A DNA stretch of 64,000 nucleotides from UBA7803 sp041690675 (GCA_041690675.1 JAWLGU010000007.1:28677-92676), one strand, 5' to 3'; shown: positions 22,541-31,814, counted from the first letter of the stretch. The notes: generated by a model not told the origin, from the sequence alone. Made by a program: numbers and translations.

Positions 22541-25198
22541 ATGAGCTTCGCCCGCACCAAGATCCAGCCTCCCCGGCCGAGGGCCGCGCTCGTCGAGCGC
22601 GATCGGCTCGAGGCGCGGCTGACCGAGGCGCTCACCGCCCGCCGCGTCGTGCTGCTGTGCGCGCCGGCCGGCTACGGCAAGACCACCCTGCTCGCGCAAC
22701 AACTCGCGCGGCTGCCCACTGAGGTTGCCGTGGCGTGGGTCTCGGCGGACGCCGGCGACGACCTGCACCGGCTGTTCGAGTGCATGGCTGCGGCGCTCGA
22801 GCCGTTCGACCCGCCCTGGCGCGCCGCACCGGAGGCCCTGGCCAGCCGGCTCGCGGGCAGTCCCGCCGAGGCCCAGCGGGAGGTCGCCGGCGAGATCATC
22901 AACGCGCTCGATGCCTGCGACGTTCCCCACGGCATGCTGGTGTTCGACGACCTCCATCGCATCGACGACCCCGGGTTCTTCCGCTTCGTCGACCACCTCA
23001 TCGAGCGTCTGGGATCGCGGTGGACGCTGGTGCTGGCCGCGCGCAGCGAACCGCCCGTGTCACTGGCGCGCCTGCGCGCGGCCGGCGAGCTCGCCGAGTT
23101 CCGGCAGCTCCACCTGCAGTTCGCCCACGACGAGGCACGCCGGATGGCTCGCGCCGCGGGACTGGACGACGCCCTGGCCGACCGGCTTTTCGCGCGCACC
23201 CAGGGCTGGCCGGCCGGGCTACGCATCGCCATCGGCGCCGTCCTCGGCGCCGCGGGCGCCGCCACTACGGGCGACGAGCGCGCGCTGCGGGCCGGCGAAC
23301 GGCCGCTCTTCGAGTACCTGGTCAGTGAGGTGCTGGACCAGCTCGAACCGGGTCTGGCGGCCTTTCTCCAGCGCGTGGCGGTGCTGCCGGAACTGGAGGC
23401 CGAGCGCTGCAGCGTCGTCGCCTGCGAGCCGGACGCCGCTGTCCGGCTCGAGGAAATCGAGCGGCTCGGTCTGTTCGTGGACGTGCTGGACGCGCCGGTG
23501 CCGACCCTGCGTCTGCACGATCTGTTTTGCGACGCCCTGGTTCGGACGCTGGCGCAGCGCAACCCCGAGGCGCTCGCGGATGCGCGCCGGCTCGCCGCCC
23601 GCACCGAGCCCGACCCGATCCGGCGCATCGCCCTGCTACTCGACGCCGGCGAGGCGGAGCAGGCGGCGGCGCTGGTGCACGCCCACGTGCCCGCCATGGT
23701 GGCCCGCCACGGCCCCGCATCGGCTCTGCACCTGATCGGCCGGTTCCCGCCGGAGTTCCGCGAGCGCTCGCCGGAGCTGCAGTTCGTCCGGGGCCTGGTG
23801 GCCTGGGTGCACTGGGACTTTCCCGAGATGCTGGCGTTCTTCGAGCGTGCCGAAACGGGCTTCGCGGCCCGGGGTGACGTCGACGCGGCGCTGCTGGCCC
23901 GGGCGTTTCGAGCCACGGGGCTCATCCCCATGGGCCGACTGGACGAGTCGGCGGCGCTGATCGCGAGCCTGCGCGAAGGCGAGCTGCCCGCTCCGGCGCT
24001 CGTGATGCGGCTGCACGCCGAATCCTGGCTCGCGGTGGACGACGGGCGCACCCACGAGGTGGCGCCCCTCATCGTGCAGATGCTCGATCTTCTGGAAGCC
24101 GTCGATCGCCTGGACCTGTGGTACCACACTACCCCGGCCAACCGGCTGCCGGGGCTGCCCGGCATGACCGGGCCGCTGTTGCGCCACGCGGCGCTGCTGG
24201 TTCGGCTCTCCGGCGACGAGCCTTCGACCCTGCGGGCGCTCGCGCTCCTGGTTCAGGCCTGGGACGCCCTGTGGCGCGGGCGTCTCGCCGAGGTAGGAGA
24301 GCTGACGGAGCGGGCCCGCGACGACGCCGCCTGGGCGGGCCGCACCGGCGCGGTCTGGGGCCACCTGCTGGCGGTCGCGGCGCTACGGGAAGCGGTGCTG
24401 GGCCGAACCTCCGCGGCCCTCGACGCCGCCGAGACGCGCCTCGACGACCTCGGCGCCCGGCACAGCGAGTGGGGGCGCTGGCTGCTCCTCTTGTTCGTCG
24501 CGCGAACTGCCGCCGCCTGCGACGACGCCGAAGCGCTGAGCCACGCGCTGCGCCGCCTCGATACGCAACTGCTGCTGGTGGGCGGGACCGCCACCCCCGC
24601 CCGCACCCGCGGCATGGCGGCCCTCCAGGCGCAGCTCGCCTGGCTCACGGGGCGAGACACGGAGGCGGTGGTCGGTTGGCGCGACGCGCTCGAGCACGAG
24701 GCGGAGATCGAGGTGTGGGGCCTGGCGACGGAAAGCCGGGTGCGCCTGGCGCGAGCGCTGCTGCGCCGCGGTGACCGGGCCGGCGCCGCCCGCGTCCTGA
24801 CTCCGGTACTGCAGCGGACCGGGCTCGGGGAGGGTCCGGGCGGCGCCGTGCTGGCCGCGGACGCCCTGGCGGAGCTCGCTGCCGCGCCCTGGGGCAACGC
24901 ATTACCGGAACCCATGGCGCGCACGCTGACGGACTGGTGGCAGGCCCTCGAGTTCGAGCGCGGCAACGCGGCGGGTGCCCCGCCCGCCCGCGCTTCCGAG
25001 GACGGCTGGCGGGGCCTCACCCTGCGGGAGCGCGAGGTGCTCGAGCGCATCGCCGCCGGCGACAGCAACAAGCTGATCGCCCGGGCGCTGGACCTGAGCC
25101 TTCACACGGTGAAGCGCCACGTGGCCAACATCCTCGACAAGCTCGACGTCGACACCCGCGGCCAGGCGGCGGCCTGGTACGGCGACCGCGTGCGCTGA
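22541..25198 (+). CDS. MalT-like large LuxR-family transcriptional regulator
   Basis: An 885-residue STAND-type regulator. Walker A is LLCAPAGYGKTTLLAQQ (G44-T49), and a Walker B-like GMLVFDDLHRIDDP follows, with the LVLAARSEPP sensor strand. After it comes a long helical repeat region (about 330-800) of TPR-like type, which in MalT binds the inducer. The C-terminal LuxR helix-turn-helix reads LTLREREVLERIAAGDSNKLIA and SLHTVKRHVANILDKLDV. These proteins oligomerise with ATP and an inducer, then activate promoters. The target is unknown; the next gene downstream, an NmrA-type reductase on the same strand (gap 138 bases), is one candidate. The ATG at 22541 precedes the typical opening RTKIQPPRPR. 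Confidence 0.9.
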   Translation: MSFARTKIQPPRPRAALVERDRLEARLTEALTARRVVLLCAPAGYGKTTLLAQQLARLPTEVAVAWVSADAGDDLHRLFECMAAALEPFDPPWRAAPEALASRLAGSPAEAQREVAGEIINALDACDVPHGMLVFDDLHRIDDPGFFRFVDHLIERLGSRWTLVLAARSEPPVSLARLRAAGELAEFRQLHLQFAHDEARRMARAAGLDDALADRLFARTQGWPAGLRIAIGAVLGAAGAATTGDERALRAGERPLFEYLVSEVLDQLEPGLAAFLQRVAVLPELEAERCSVVACEPDAAVRLEEIERLGLFVDVLDAPVPTLRLHDLFCDALVRTLAQRNPEALADARRLAARTEPDPIRRIALLLDAGEAEQAAALVHAHVPAMVARHGPASALHLIGRFPPEFRERSPELQFVRGLVAWVHWDFPEMLAFFERAETGFAARGDVDAALLARAFRATGLIPMGRLDESAALIASLREGELPAPALVMRLHAESWLAVDDGRTHEVAPLIVQMLDLLEAVDRLDLWYHTTPANRLPGLPGMTGPLLRHAALLVRLSGDEPSTLRALALLVQAWDALWRGRLAEVGELTERARDDAAWAGRTGAVWGHLLAVAALREAVLGRTSAALDAAETRLDDLGARHSEWGRWLLLLFVARTAAACDDAEALSHALRRLDTQLLLVGGTATPARTRGMAALQAQLAWLTGRDTEAVVGWRDALEHEAEIEVWGLATESRVRLARALLRRGDRAGAARVLTPVLQRTGLGEGPGGAVLAADALAELAAAPWGNALPEPMARTLTDWWQALEFERGNAAGAPPARASEDGWRGLTLREREVLERIAAGDSNKLIARALDLSLHTVKRHVANILDKLDVDTRGQAAAWYGDRVR

Positions 25199-25336
25199 GG
25201 CTCCTCTGCCTGATCCCGGCGGGGTCATGGTTCCCCCTGCGCTGCCCGGAATGGCTCCTCGACATGGCTCTTTCGAGCGATGTGGCGCCGCCGCATGAGC
25301 GGAATACTGCGCCGCAATCGAGCTTGGACCCTGGCC

Positions 25337-26320
25337 ATGAGCATTCCTTTCATCACCGTTTTCGGCGCCACCGGCGCCCAGGGCGGCGGGCTCGTCCACG
25401 CCATCCTGAAGGATCCCGCGAGGCGGTTCCGGGTGCGCGCCGTCACCCGCAAACCCGGCTCCGCGGCGGCTTCGGCCCTCGCCAGAGCCGGCGCCGACGT
25501 GGTCGCTGCCGACCTGGATGACCCGGCCTCGGTGCGGCGGGTCATGGACGGTGCGCACGGCGCCTTCTGCGTCACCAACTTCTGGGAACACTTCTCACCG
25601 GAAACGGAGCTCGCGCAGGCGCGCACCATGGCCGCGTGCGCCCAGGCCGCCGGCGTGCGCCACGTGATCTGGTCGACCCTGGAGGACACCCGCGAGCTCT
25701 TTGCCCCCGGCAGCCGGATGCCGGTGCTCATGGGCCGGTACAACGTTCCGCACCTGGACGCGAAGGGTGAGGCGAATCACGAGTTCTTCGACCGCGGCGT
25801 CCCTACCACGCTGCTCGCCACCTCGTTCTATTGGGACAACCTCATCAACTTCGGCATGCTGCCCCAGCGCGGCGCCGACGGCCGGCTCGGCTTCGTGCTG
25901 CCCATGGGCGGCGCCAAATTACCCGGCATCGCCGCCGCCGACATCGGCGCCTGCGCATACGGCATCTTCACCCGCGGCGACGAGCTCATCGGCAAGTCCA
26001 TCGGCATCGCCGGCGAGCACCTCACGGGGGCGCAGATGGCGGAGCAGCTCGCCCTCGCCCTCGGCGAGCCGGTGGACCACGTGGACATGACTCCCGACCG
26101 ATACGCGGCCCTCGGCTTCCCCGGTGCCGACGAGCTGGCCAACATGTTCCAGTTCAAGATGGAGTTCGAGCAGCGCTATTGCGCCTCGCGCGATCCCGCC
26201 TGCGCCCGTGATCTCCATCCGGGGCTCTCGACCTTCGCAGGCTGGCTCGCGCGTCACGCGTCGCGCCTGGCCGCCGCGCTTCGCGCCGGCGCAGCCGCAG
26301 ACGGGGACGCGCCGTCTTGA
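25337..26320 (+). CDS. NmrA-like NAD(P)-binding protein
   Basis: A 327-residue atypical short-chain dehydrogenase of the NmrA/HSCARG group. The dinucleotide motif is FGATGAQGGG (G10, G13, G16), followed by VRAVTRKPGS with the arginine that favours NADPH. VIWSTLEDTRE and the YNVPHLDAKGEANHEF block replace the YxxxK catalytic motif, as in HSCARG-like proteins that act as redox sensors rather than enzymes. The last part (about 300-327) is an alanine-rich helix of low complexity. The stop overlaps the TTG start assigned to the cytochrome gene at 26317, so translation may be coupled. No clear function; a redox-sensing or quinone reductase role is possible. Confidence 0.85.
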   Translation: MSIPFITVFGATGAQGGGLVHAILKDPARRFRVRAVTRKPGSAAASALARAGADVVAADLDDPASVRRVMDGAHGAFCVTNFWEHFSPETELAQARTMAACAQAAGVRHVIWSTLEDTRELFAPGSRMPVLMGRYNVPHLDAKGEANHEFFDRGVPTTLLATSFYWDNLINFGMLPQRGADGRLGFVLPMGGAKLPGIAAADIGACAYGIFTRGDELIGKSIGIAGEHLTGAQMAEQLALALGEPVDHVDMTPDRYAALGFPGADELANMFQFKMEFEQRYCASRDPACARDLHPGLSTFAGWLARHASRLAAALRAGAAADGDAPS

Positions 26321-27420
26321 AGGCTCGGCAGCCATGCGCGGCGGGAATGCGGCGGCCCTGCCCCTGGGCACGCCCGTGGGTCCATACCGCCGCCCTTATC
26401 GGCGCTGCCGTCGTCGGGGTGCTGAGCGCGTTGGTCGCGTTCGCGGAGACACTCAGTGCCGACCTGCCGGCGCGTTTGAGCGAGACGGGTCTGTACGCCG
26501 CGGGCAGCGGCGGCATGAGCGTCGGCGTCCTCGCCTACGCGCCGCAGTATCCGCTCTGGTCCGACGGCGCCGGCAAGCGCCGCTGGATACGGCTGCCCCC
26601 GGGAACCGCCATCGACGCCACGGATCCCGATGCCTGGTCGTTTCCCGTGGGCACCCGGCTGTGGAAGGAGTTCGGCTATGGCCGTCCGGTGGAAACTCGC
26701 ATGATCGAGCGCGCCGCGGACGGCTCGTGGCGGTACGCCACCTACCTTTGGAACGTCGACGGCAGCGATGCGGTGCTGGCGCCGGAAAAGGGTGCCGTGG
26801 TCGACGTCGCCGAGGCGCCGGGGGGCCGATACGTGCTGCCTTCCCGCAACGATTGCCGCGCCTGTCACGAAGGCGCCGCGGTGCCGGTGCTCGGCTTCAG
26901 CGCGCTGCAGCTCTCCCCGGACCGCGATCCGCTCGCGCCCCACGCCGAGCCCCTCGCGCCCCGGATGGTCGACCTCGAGACCCTCGCCGCCGGCGGGCTG
27001 CTCGAGAACCTGCCCGACGCGCTGCACCGCAGCCCGCCGCGGGTGCGCGCCGGCGAACCGCACGCGCGCGCGGCATTGGGCTACCTGCACGCCAACTGCG
27101 GTCACTGCCACAACGATGCAGGGGCCCTCGACGGCCTGCAGATGGTGCTCGCGCAGCGGACCGCGCCCGGGTCGGACAGCGTCGCGGCCACGCTCGACTC
27201 GCTGCTCGGCCGCAGCAGCCGGTTCCGTCCCAACGGCGCCGACTCGGCGCAGCGCATCGCCGCGGACGGCCACCACATGCTGACCATGCGGATGCGCACC
27301 GCAAACCCGTTCGCCCGCATGCCGCCGCTCGGGGTTCAGACCGTCGACGAAACCGGCGTCGCCCTCGTGGAGCGGTGGATCGCGGACGAACTCGAAAACC
27401 ACACAGGAGCCGAACCATGA
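26317..27420 (+). CDS. Exported di-haem c-type cytochrome (SO_2930-like)
   Basis: A protein of up to 367 residues with an N-terminal membrane/signal segment (TAALIGAAVVGVLSALVAFAE). Two CxxCH haem-c sites are present: CRACH in SRNDCRACHEGAA and CGHCH in LHANCGHCHNDAG. The first half (QYPLWSDGAGKRRWIRLPPG, then WSFPVGTRLWKEFGY) has the pattern of the SO_2930-type cytochrome family, found with outer-membrane or periplasmic electron-transfer proteins. The start may be TTG 26317, which overlaps the upstream stop, or ATG 26347. It overlaps the mono-haem cytochrome gene downstream by four bases, so the two are surely one transcript. Redox partner unknown. Confidence 0.85.
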   Translation: MKARQPCAAGMRRPCPWARPWVHTAALIGAAVVGVLSALVAFAETLSADLPARLSETGLYAAGSGGMSVGVLAYAPQYPLWSDGAGKRRWIRLPPGTAIDATDPDAWSFPVGTRLWKEFGYGRPVETRMIERAADGSWRYATYLWNVDGSDAVLAPEKGAVVDVAEAPGGRYVLPSRNDCRACHEGAAVPVLGFSALQLSPDRDPLAPHAEPLAPRMVDLETLAAGGLLENLPDALHRSPPRVRAGEPHARAALGYLHANCGHCHNDAGALDGLQMVLAQRTAPGSDSVAATLDSLLGRSSRFRPNGADSAQRIAADGHHMLTMRMRTANPFARMPPLGVQTVDETGVALVERWIADELENHTGAEP

Positions 27421-27971
27421 TCCGAGAATCTTCGTTCCTCGCCGCGGCGCTCGCGGGCTCGCTCGCATTCGCCGTGCCGATGGCACAGGCCGACGACACG
27501 GCCGGCAAGCTCGCCCGCGGCGAGTACCTCGTGACCACGTCCGCCTGCAACGACTGCCACACCCCGTGGAAGATGGGCGCGAACGGTCCGGAGCCCGATA
27601 TGAGCCGCATGCTTTCGGGTCATCCGCAGGATCTCGAGCTGCCGGCGCCGCCGCAGCCGGTGGGACCGTGGGTGACCGCGGTGACCGCGAGCAACACCGC
27701 CTGGGCCGGGCCCTGGGGCACCAGCTTCACCGCCAACCTGACCCCGGACCCGGACACCGGGCTCGGCCGCTGGACATTGCGCAACTTCGTCGAAACCATG
27801 CGCACCGGGCGGCACATGGGCCGCGGCCGGCCCGTCCTGCCGCCCATGCCCGTCGCCATGTACCGGCACTTGAGCGACCAGGACCTGGAGGCAATGTTCG
27901 TCTACCTGCGGTCGATTCCGGCGGTGCCGAACCGGGTACCCGAGCCGCTGCCGCCCGCGCCGGAGGGATGA
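27417..27971 (+). CDS. Exported mono-haem cytochrome c
   Basis: A 184-residue protein with a signal peptide (FLAAALAGSLAFAVPMAQA) and one haem-c site, CNDCH, in LVTTSACNDCHTPWKMG. The AxGEYLVTTSACNDCHTP opening and the ALSDQDLEAMFVYLRSIP-like end (here HLSDQDLEAMFVYLRSIP) are typical of cytochrome c subunits that serve dehydrogenases. Between them are LTPDPDTGLGRW and RTGRHMGRGRPVLPPMPV; the methionine in PPMPV is the likely sixth haem ligand. An AGGAGC site precedes the ATG, and its start overlaps the di-haem gene. It probably passes electrons between that protein and the respiratory chain in the periplasm. Confidence 0.9.
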   Translation: MIRESSFLAAALAGSLAFAVPMAQADDTAGKLARGEYLVTTSACNDCHTPWKMGANGPEPDMSRMLSGHPQDLELPAPPQPVGPWVTAVTASNTAWAGPWGTSFTANLTPDPDTGLGRWTLRNFVETMRTGRHMGRGRPVLPPMPVAMYRHLSDQDLEAMFVYLRSIPAVPNRVPEPLPPAPEG

Positions 27972-28005
27972 GGCGCGGTGCTCACGCCGGGCCCGGCTCG
28001 TTGGC

Positions 28006-28011
28006 TATAGT
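28006..28011 (+). promoter_or_regulatory. Candidate -10 box for the small membrane protein gene
   Basis: TATAGT stands alone as an AT-rich patch 39 bases before the GTG at 28050. A matching -35 box is weak at the expected distance. It suggests a separate promoter after the cytochrome operon. Confidence 0.3.
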
Positions 28012-28049
28012 CAAGGTATGGATCAATACACGACGAGAGGCGAACCGGC

Positions 28050-28397
28050 GTGAAGCTCGACGTCATCCTGGCGGCCGTGTTCGTGGCCTCGCTGATCACC
28101 TGGCTGGCGATCTCCATGGCGGCCGGCGGCGGCGAAGCCTGGGACAAGGAGGCCTACTGGTCCGTGGGCCTGCCCGTCATCTACGTCCTCGGGGGGCTGG
28201 CCGCCTTCGTCAGCCGCGCGAGCGCCTGGAAGATTGCCCTATGGTCCGGGCTCGGCCAGCTCGCGGGCCTGCTGCTGACCGCATCGGGCCTGTCGCTTTG
28301 GCCGCTGGGCCTGATGGTGATGGCGGTGCTCAGCCTGCCGGTGCTCGCGGCGGCGACGGTGATCCGGCTGCTGCAGACCCGGCTGTCGAACGGTTGA
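28050..28397 (+). CDS. Small four-helix membrane protein of unknown function
   Basis: A 115-residue integral membrane protein. Four hydrophobic segments can be seen: ILAAVFVASLITWLAISMAA, VGLPVIYVLGGLAAFVS, IALWSGLGQLAGLLLTASGL and LGLMVMAVLSLPVLAAATVI. No charged or conserved residues inside the helices point to transport or catalysis. The GTG start has a GAGAGG site 10 bases before it. It follows the cytochrome pair after a 78-base gap with its own candidate -10 box, and is convergent with a GST gene. I do not recognise the family. Confidence 0.65.
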   Translation: MKLDVILAAVFVASLITWLAISMAAGGGEAWDKEAYWSVGLPVIYVLGGLAAFVSRASAWKIALWSGLGQLAGLLLTASGLSLWPLGLMVMAVLSLPVLAAATVIRLLQTRLSNG

Positions 28398-28418
28398 CCG
28401 AGCCGCGTCGCCGCTGCC

Positions 28419-29042
28419 TCAGCGGGTGAACCCGCCCGTCTTGGTCATCGCCCGCTGGAAGGCCGGCCGCCCCTCGAGCCGTTCCAGATAGCGCCCCAGC
28501 GGCGAATCGGCCTCCAGCACGCCGAGCAGCCGGGCCGCCAGCAGGGTGAAGCCCAGCATGATGTCGGCCGCGGTGAAGCCGCCGCCGACCACCCACTCCC
28601 TGTCGGCCAGATGCTGTTCGAGAAGGGCCAACGCGTGGCCCGCCCGCTGCCGCGCGTCCTCGATGAGCGCCTGGTGCTCGTCCGCGTCGTCCCGATAGAC
28701 CGCCAGCCAGACGATGATGCCGAGGGGCGCGAACAGGGTGGCCTCCGCGAAATGGCACCACTGAAGCCACTCGCCCTTCTCCCGCGTGCCGGGCGGCGGC
28801 ACCAGCGACGAGCCGGGGTACTTCTCGAGCAGGTACTCCACGATGGCGCCCGACTCGAACAGGATGAAGCCGTCGTCGTCCAGGGTGGGGAACTTCCCGG
28901 TGGGCGTCTGCTGCACGAAGAATCGAGTCTGTGTCGGCTGGAACTCGGAGAGGATCACCTCATAGTCGACTCCGAGCTCCTCGAGCAGCCAGGCCACCCG
29001 GAGACTCCGGGTCCGCGGTGCGGCGTACAGTTTGAGCGTCAT
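28419..29042 (-). CDS. Glutathione S-transferase family protein
   Basis: A 207-residue GST. The opening TLKLYAAPRTRSLRVAWLLEELGVDY has the serine of the SxR motif used to activate glutathione in many bacterial GSTs. GKFPTLDDDGFILFESGAIVEYLLEKY contains the cis-Pro loop and the ES pair that binds the gamma-glutamyl part (seen as GKFPTLDDDG and FESGAIVEYL). WVVGGGFTAADIMLGFTLLA is the N-capping box of the helical domain. I moved the start to the ATG at 29042, which has a GAGGAG site at a good distance. It is not close kin of the GST at 13998. Substrate unknown; general detoxification is likely. Confidence 0.9.
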   Translation of the reverse strand: MTLKLYAAPRTRSLRVAWLLEELGVDYEVILSEFQPTQTRFFVQQTPTGKFPTLDDDGFILFESGAIVEYLLEKYPGSSLVPPPGTREKGEWLQWCHFAEATLFAPLGIIVWLAVYRDDADEHQALIEDARQRAGHALALLEQHLADREWVVGGGFTAADIMLGFTLLAARLLGVLEADSPLGRYLERLEGRPAFQRAMTKTGGFTR

Positions 29043-29136
29043 GTGTGCGACTCCTCGTTTGCTCCGCTCTGGCGACGGCACGGATGGCGAGCTCGGCGGG
29101 TGCCGCTGGAGCCGCCATCCGTCGTGGACCGCTTCG

Positions 29137-30891
29137 TCAATCCAGGGCCTGGAGGGCCCGCTGACGCTCGGCCTCGAACTCGTCCCCCGGATTCCAGCGG
29201 GGCATCTCGTCCTGATCGGCGATGATCACCCCGGCCAGGAAGCCGAACCCCGCCTCCTGCACCAGGCCGGAGAAGTCCCAGGCGTCCGTCAGCTCGTCGC
29301 TCGGCTGGTGGTAGTGGTGCTCGGTGTAATCATCCATCTGCGCCTGGCCCCAGCCATCCGGTTTGCCCACCACCCGGCGGCCCGCATCGGGATAAATGGC
29401 GGGGACGCCAATGGCGGCGAAGCTGAACTGATCGGAGCGATAGTAGTAGCCCTTACCCGGATCCTGATCGCCCTCCAGGGTGCGGCCCTGGTGGTCGGCC
29501 ACCGTGCGCGCCACCTGGTCGAGATCGGATTTGCCCAGGCCGATGAAGCCGATGTCCTCGGTTTCGCCCCAGATGGCGCCGCCGTCGAAGTTGAGGTTGG
29601 CGGCGATGCGCCCCGGCGGGAACGTGGGGTGCCGGGCGTAGTACTTCGAGCCCAGGAGCCCCTGTTCCTCCGCCGCGACGAAGTTGATGAGGATGGAACG
29701 GCGGGGGCGCTCGGGGAGCCGGGTGACGGCCTCGGCGATGGCCAGCACCTCGGCCACGCCGGCGGCGTTGTCGAGCGCGCCGTTGTAGATGGCGTCTTCG
29801 CCGGCGGCCGCGTCGGCATCGGTACCCAGGTGGTCGTGGTGGGCGGTGAAGATCACCGCCTCCTTCGCGAGCTTCGGATCGCTGCCTTCCAGCAAGCCGA
29901 GCACGTTGGCGGTGCCGGTGCGCTCGACCCGGTTCTCGAGGGCGATGCGGGTGGTGAGGTTCAGGGGCACGGGCTCGAAGTCGCGGCTCTTCGCTGCCTC
30001 CACCAGCTCGTCGAGCTCATGGCCGGACCAGGAGACGAGCTCACGGGCCGCCGCCTCGGTCAGCCACGCCTTCACCTCGAGGCGCGGCTCGTCGCCCTGG
30101 GGCAGCTCGAACTGCGGACCCGACCAGGAGGTCTCCACCACCTGCCAGGGGTACCCGGCAGACGGGGTGGTGTGGATGATGATGGCGCCCGCGGCCCCCT
30201 GGCGCGCGGCGCTTTCGTACTTGTAGGTCCAGCGGCCGTAGTAGAGCCGGCGCTCGCCCTCGAAGAGCTCGGGATCCCAATCCGGGTCGTTGTTCAGCAT
30301 CACCAGCACCTTGCCCCGGAGGTCGGCGTCGCCGAAATCGTCCCACTGATACTCGGGCGCCTGAATGCCGTAACCGACGAACACCAGCTCGGCGTCCTCC
30401 ACCGCGACCTGCTCGCGCTGAGCGCCGCTGGCGACGATGAAGTCCTGGCGCTGGGCGAAGGTGCGGGTCTCGTCACCGTGGCGGAACGACCACGTGTCCG
30501 GCTGCGCGGCGGTGATGCTCACCAGCTCGAAGCGCTGCTGGTAGCCGTCCGCGGCACCGGGTGCGTAACCGAGCGCCTGCAGCCGGCTCGCCAGATACGC
30601 GCGCGCCTTGGCGTCGCCGGCGGTTCCGGGCTCCCGGCCGCCGTAGGCGTCGCTCGCCAGCTCCGCGACATCGGTGCGAATGCGCTCGGCGGAAATGGCT
30701 TCGGCCGCGGTCAGGGCCGCCGGCGGGATCGGCGTGGCTCGGGCCGGGCCGACCCCCGCGGCTTGGAACACACCCGCGGTCGGCTCGGTGGGCGGGGCGC
30801 GGTCCGGCACCGTGTCCGGCGCCTCGTCGTCGTCGCGGCCGTTGCAGGCGGCGGTGAACAGTAGCGCGACAATGAGCATGGTACGCAGCAT
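29137..30891 (-). CDS. Lipoprotein peptidase of family M28
   Basis: A 584-residue zinc aminopeptidase-like protein anchored as a lipoprotein: MLRTMLIVALLFTAACNG has the lipobox TAAC. A PA-type insert lies in the first half (ELVFVGYGIQAPEYQWDDF, GKVLVMLNND). The co-catalytic zinc site is clear: FTAHHDHLGTD, NGALDNAAGVAEVL, VAAEEQGLLGSKYY, ANLNFDGGA and HHYHQPSDE. Enzymes of this kind release N-terminal residues from peptides in the periplasm or at the outer membrane. A proline- and acid-rich linker (about 20-60) follows the lipid anchor. The ATG at 30891 has a GAGAGG site. It lies downstream of the TPR-like gene on the same strand (gap 83 bases). Confidence 0.93.
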   Translation of the reverse strand: MLRTMLIVALLFTAACNGRDDDEAPDTVPDRAPPTEPTAGVFQAAGVGPARATPIPPAALTAAEAISAERIRTDVAELASDAYGGREPGTAGDAKARAYLASRLQALGYAPGAADGYQQRFELVSITAAQPDTWSFRHGDETRTFAQRQDFIVASGAQREQVAVEDAELVFVGYGIQAPEYQWDDFGDADLRGKVLVMLNNDPDWDPELFEGERRLYYGRWTYKYESAARQGAAGAIIIHTTPSAGYPWQVVETSWSGPQFELPQGDEPRLEVKAWLTEAAARELVSWSGHELDELVEAAKSRDFEPVPLNLTTRIALENRVERTGTANVLGLLEGSDPKLAKEAVIFTAHHDHLGTDADAAAGEDAIYNGALDNAAGVAEVLAIAEAVTRLPERPRRSILINFVAAEEQGLLGSKYYARHPTFPPGRIAANLNFDGGAIWGETEDIGFIGLGKSDLDQVARTVADHQGRTLEGDQDPGKGYYYRSDQFSFAAIGVPAIYPDAGRRVVGKPDGWGQAQMDDYTEHHYHQPSDELTDAWDFSGLVQEAGFGFLAGVIIADQDEMPRWNPGDEFEAERQRALQALD

Positions 30892-30974
30892 GGAAACGGC
30901 CTCTCCAGACGAACGGAGACAAAGACACCGCATCCGGCGCCGCAAATCAAGCTTGGCCGGAAGTCACGTCTCGG

Positions 30975-31649
30975 CTAAAGCCGGGCCAGGCGTTCCTTCA
31001 CGGCCGCCGCGTCGCGCCAGCGCTGCTGGTCCACGTACAGGTGATGCAGCAGCCGCAGCCAGTGCTCACGGATCCGGGCGCCCTCCAGCCGCGCCCGGTC
31101 CAGGCCCGTTTCCAGAGCGCTGATGGCGTCGGGAACCGCGCCGACTTTGAAGTAGGCCTGACCGAGCAGAATGTAGGGTCCGAAGCCCGCATCGTTCTGT
31201 TCCGCCTCGCGCCAGGCCAGCAGATGGTTCACGGCCTCGTCAAAACGTTCCAGTGCAAAACAAAGCTGGGCTGCCGCGTAGCGGGTCTGGGACACCGCCG
31301 CGGCATCCAGATTCCGGCCGTCCTTCAGCAGGGCCTCGTACGCTTCCAGCGCCCCGGAAAAGTCCCCCTGACGGGCCCGGGCGTAGCCGATCATGCGGCG
31401 CAACTCCATGCGGCCCGCGGCGTCCAGGCGCGCCGGATCGACCGTGTCGGCCAGCGCCAGCGCCGCGTCCAGGCGACCCCCTTCGATGTGCACGCGCACG
31501 TCGTGCAGGAGGCCGGCCGTGGTTTCGACGCGCCGGGCTCCCGGCGCCTCCGGGATCGACCACGCCGGCGCCGCCGCCAGCCACGCCAGGGCCAGCCCGG
31601 CCACGACGCCGATTACCTTGCTCCCGGTCACGTTCGTTCTGTGATTCAT
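30975..31649 (-). CDS. Exported TPR-like helical repeat protein
   Basis: A 224-residue protein with a signal segment (VIGVVAGLALAWLAAAPAWS) and about four helix pairs of tetratricopeptide type: RLDAALALADTVDPARLD, RARQGDFSGALEAYEALLKDG, ALERFDEAVNHLLAWREAE, then LGQAYFKVGAVPDAISALE and QQRWRDAAAVKERLARL. Such repeats bind protein partners in the periplasm. I set the start at ATG 31649 since upstream residues do not look coding. It is divergent from the phosphatase gene and lies upstream of the M28 peptidase on the same strand. No TonB or ExbBD gene is next to it. Function unknown. Confidence 0.78.
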   Translation of the reverse strand: MNHRTNVTGSKVIGVVAGLALAWLAAAPAWSIPEAPGARRVETTAGLLHDVRVHIEGGRLDAALALADTVDPARLDAAGRMELRRMIGYARARQGDFSGALEAYEALLKDGRNLDAAAVSQTRYAAAQLCFALERFDEAVNHLLAWREAEQNDAGFGPYILLGQAYFKVGAVPDAISALETGLDRARLEGARIREHWLRLLHHLYVDQQRWRDAAAVKERLARL

Positions 31650-31757
31650 GTCACGTTTACCCCCAGGCGCATGGTGACCAGCGACCACGGGGGGATAAAC
31701 CCTGCAGTTGTTAGCGGCTGCAAGATTTTTGTCGAATTCCGGAAGGCCTGGGGGCGG

Positions 31758-31786
31758 CAGGCACGCGGGCGGCTTTTCCGTACAAT
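31758..31786 (+). promoter_or_regulatory. Candidate promoter of the tyrosine phosphatase gene
   Basis: CAGGCA (31758-31763) and TACAAT (31781-31786) are separated by 17 bases. The -10 box overlaps the first possible ATG at 31785. If this promoter is real, that ATG cannot be used, and the ATG at 31815 is the start. Confidence 0.4.
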
Positions 31787-31814
31787 GCACCGCTTACAAC
31801 CGACAACCGGACCG

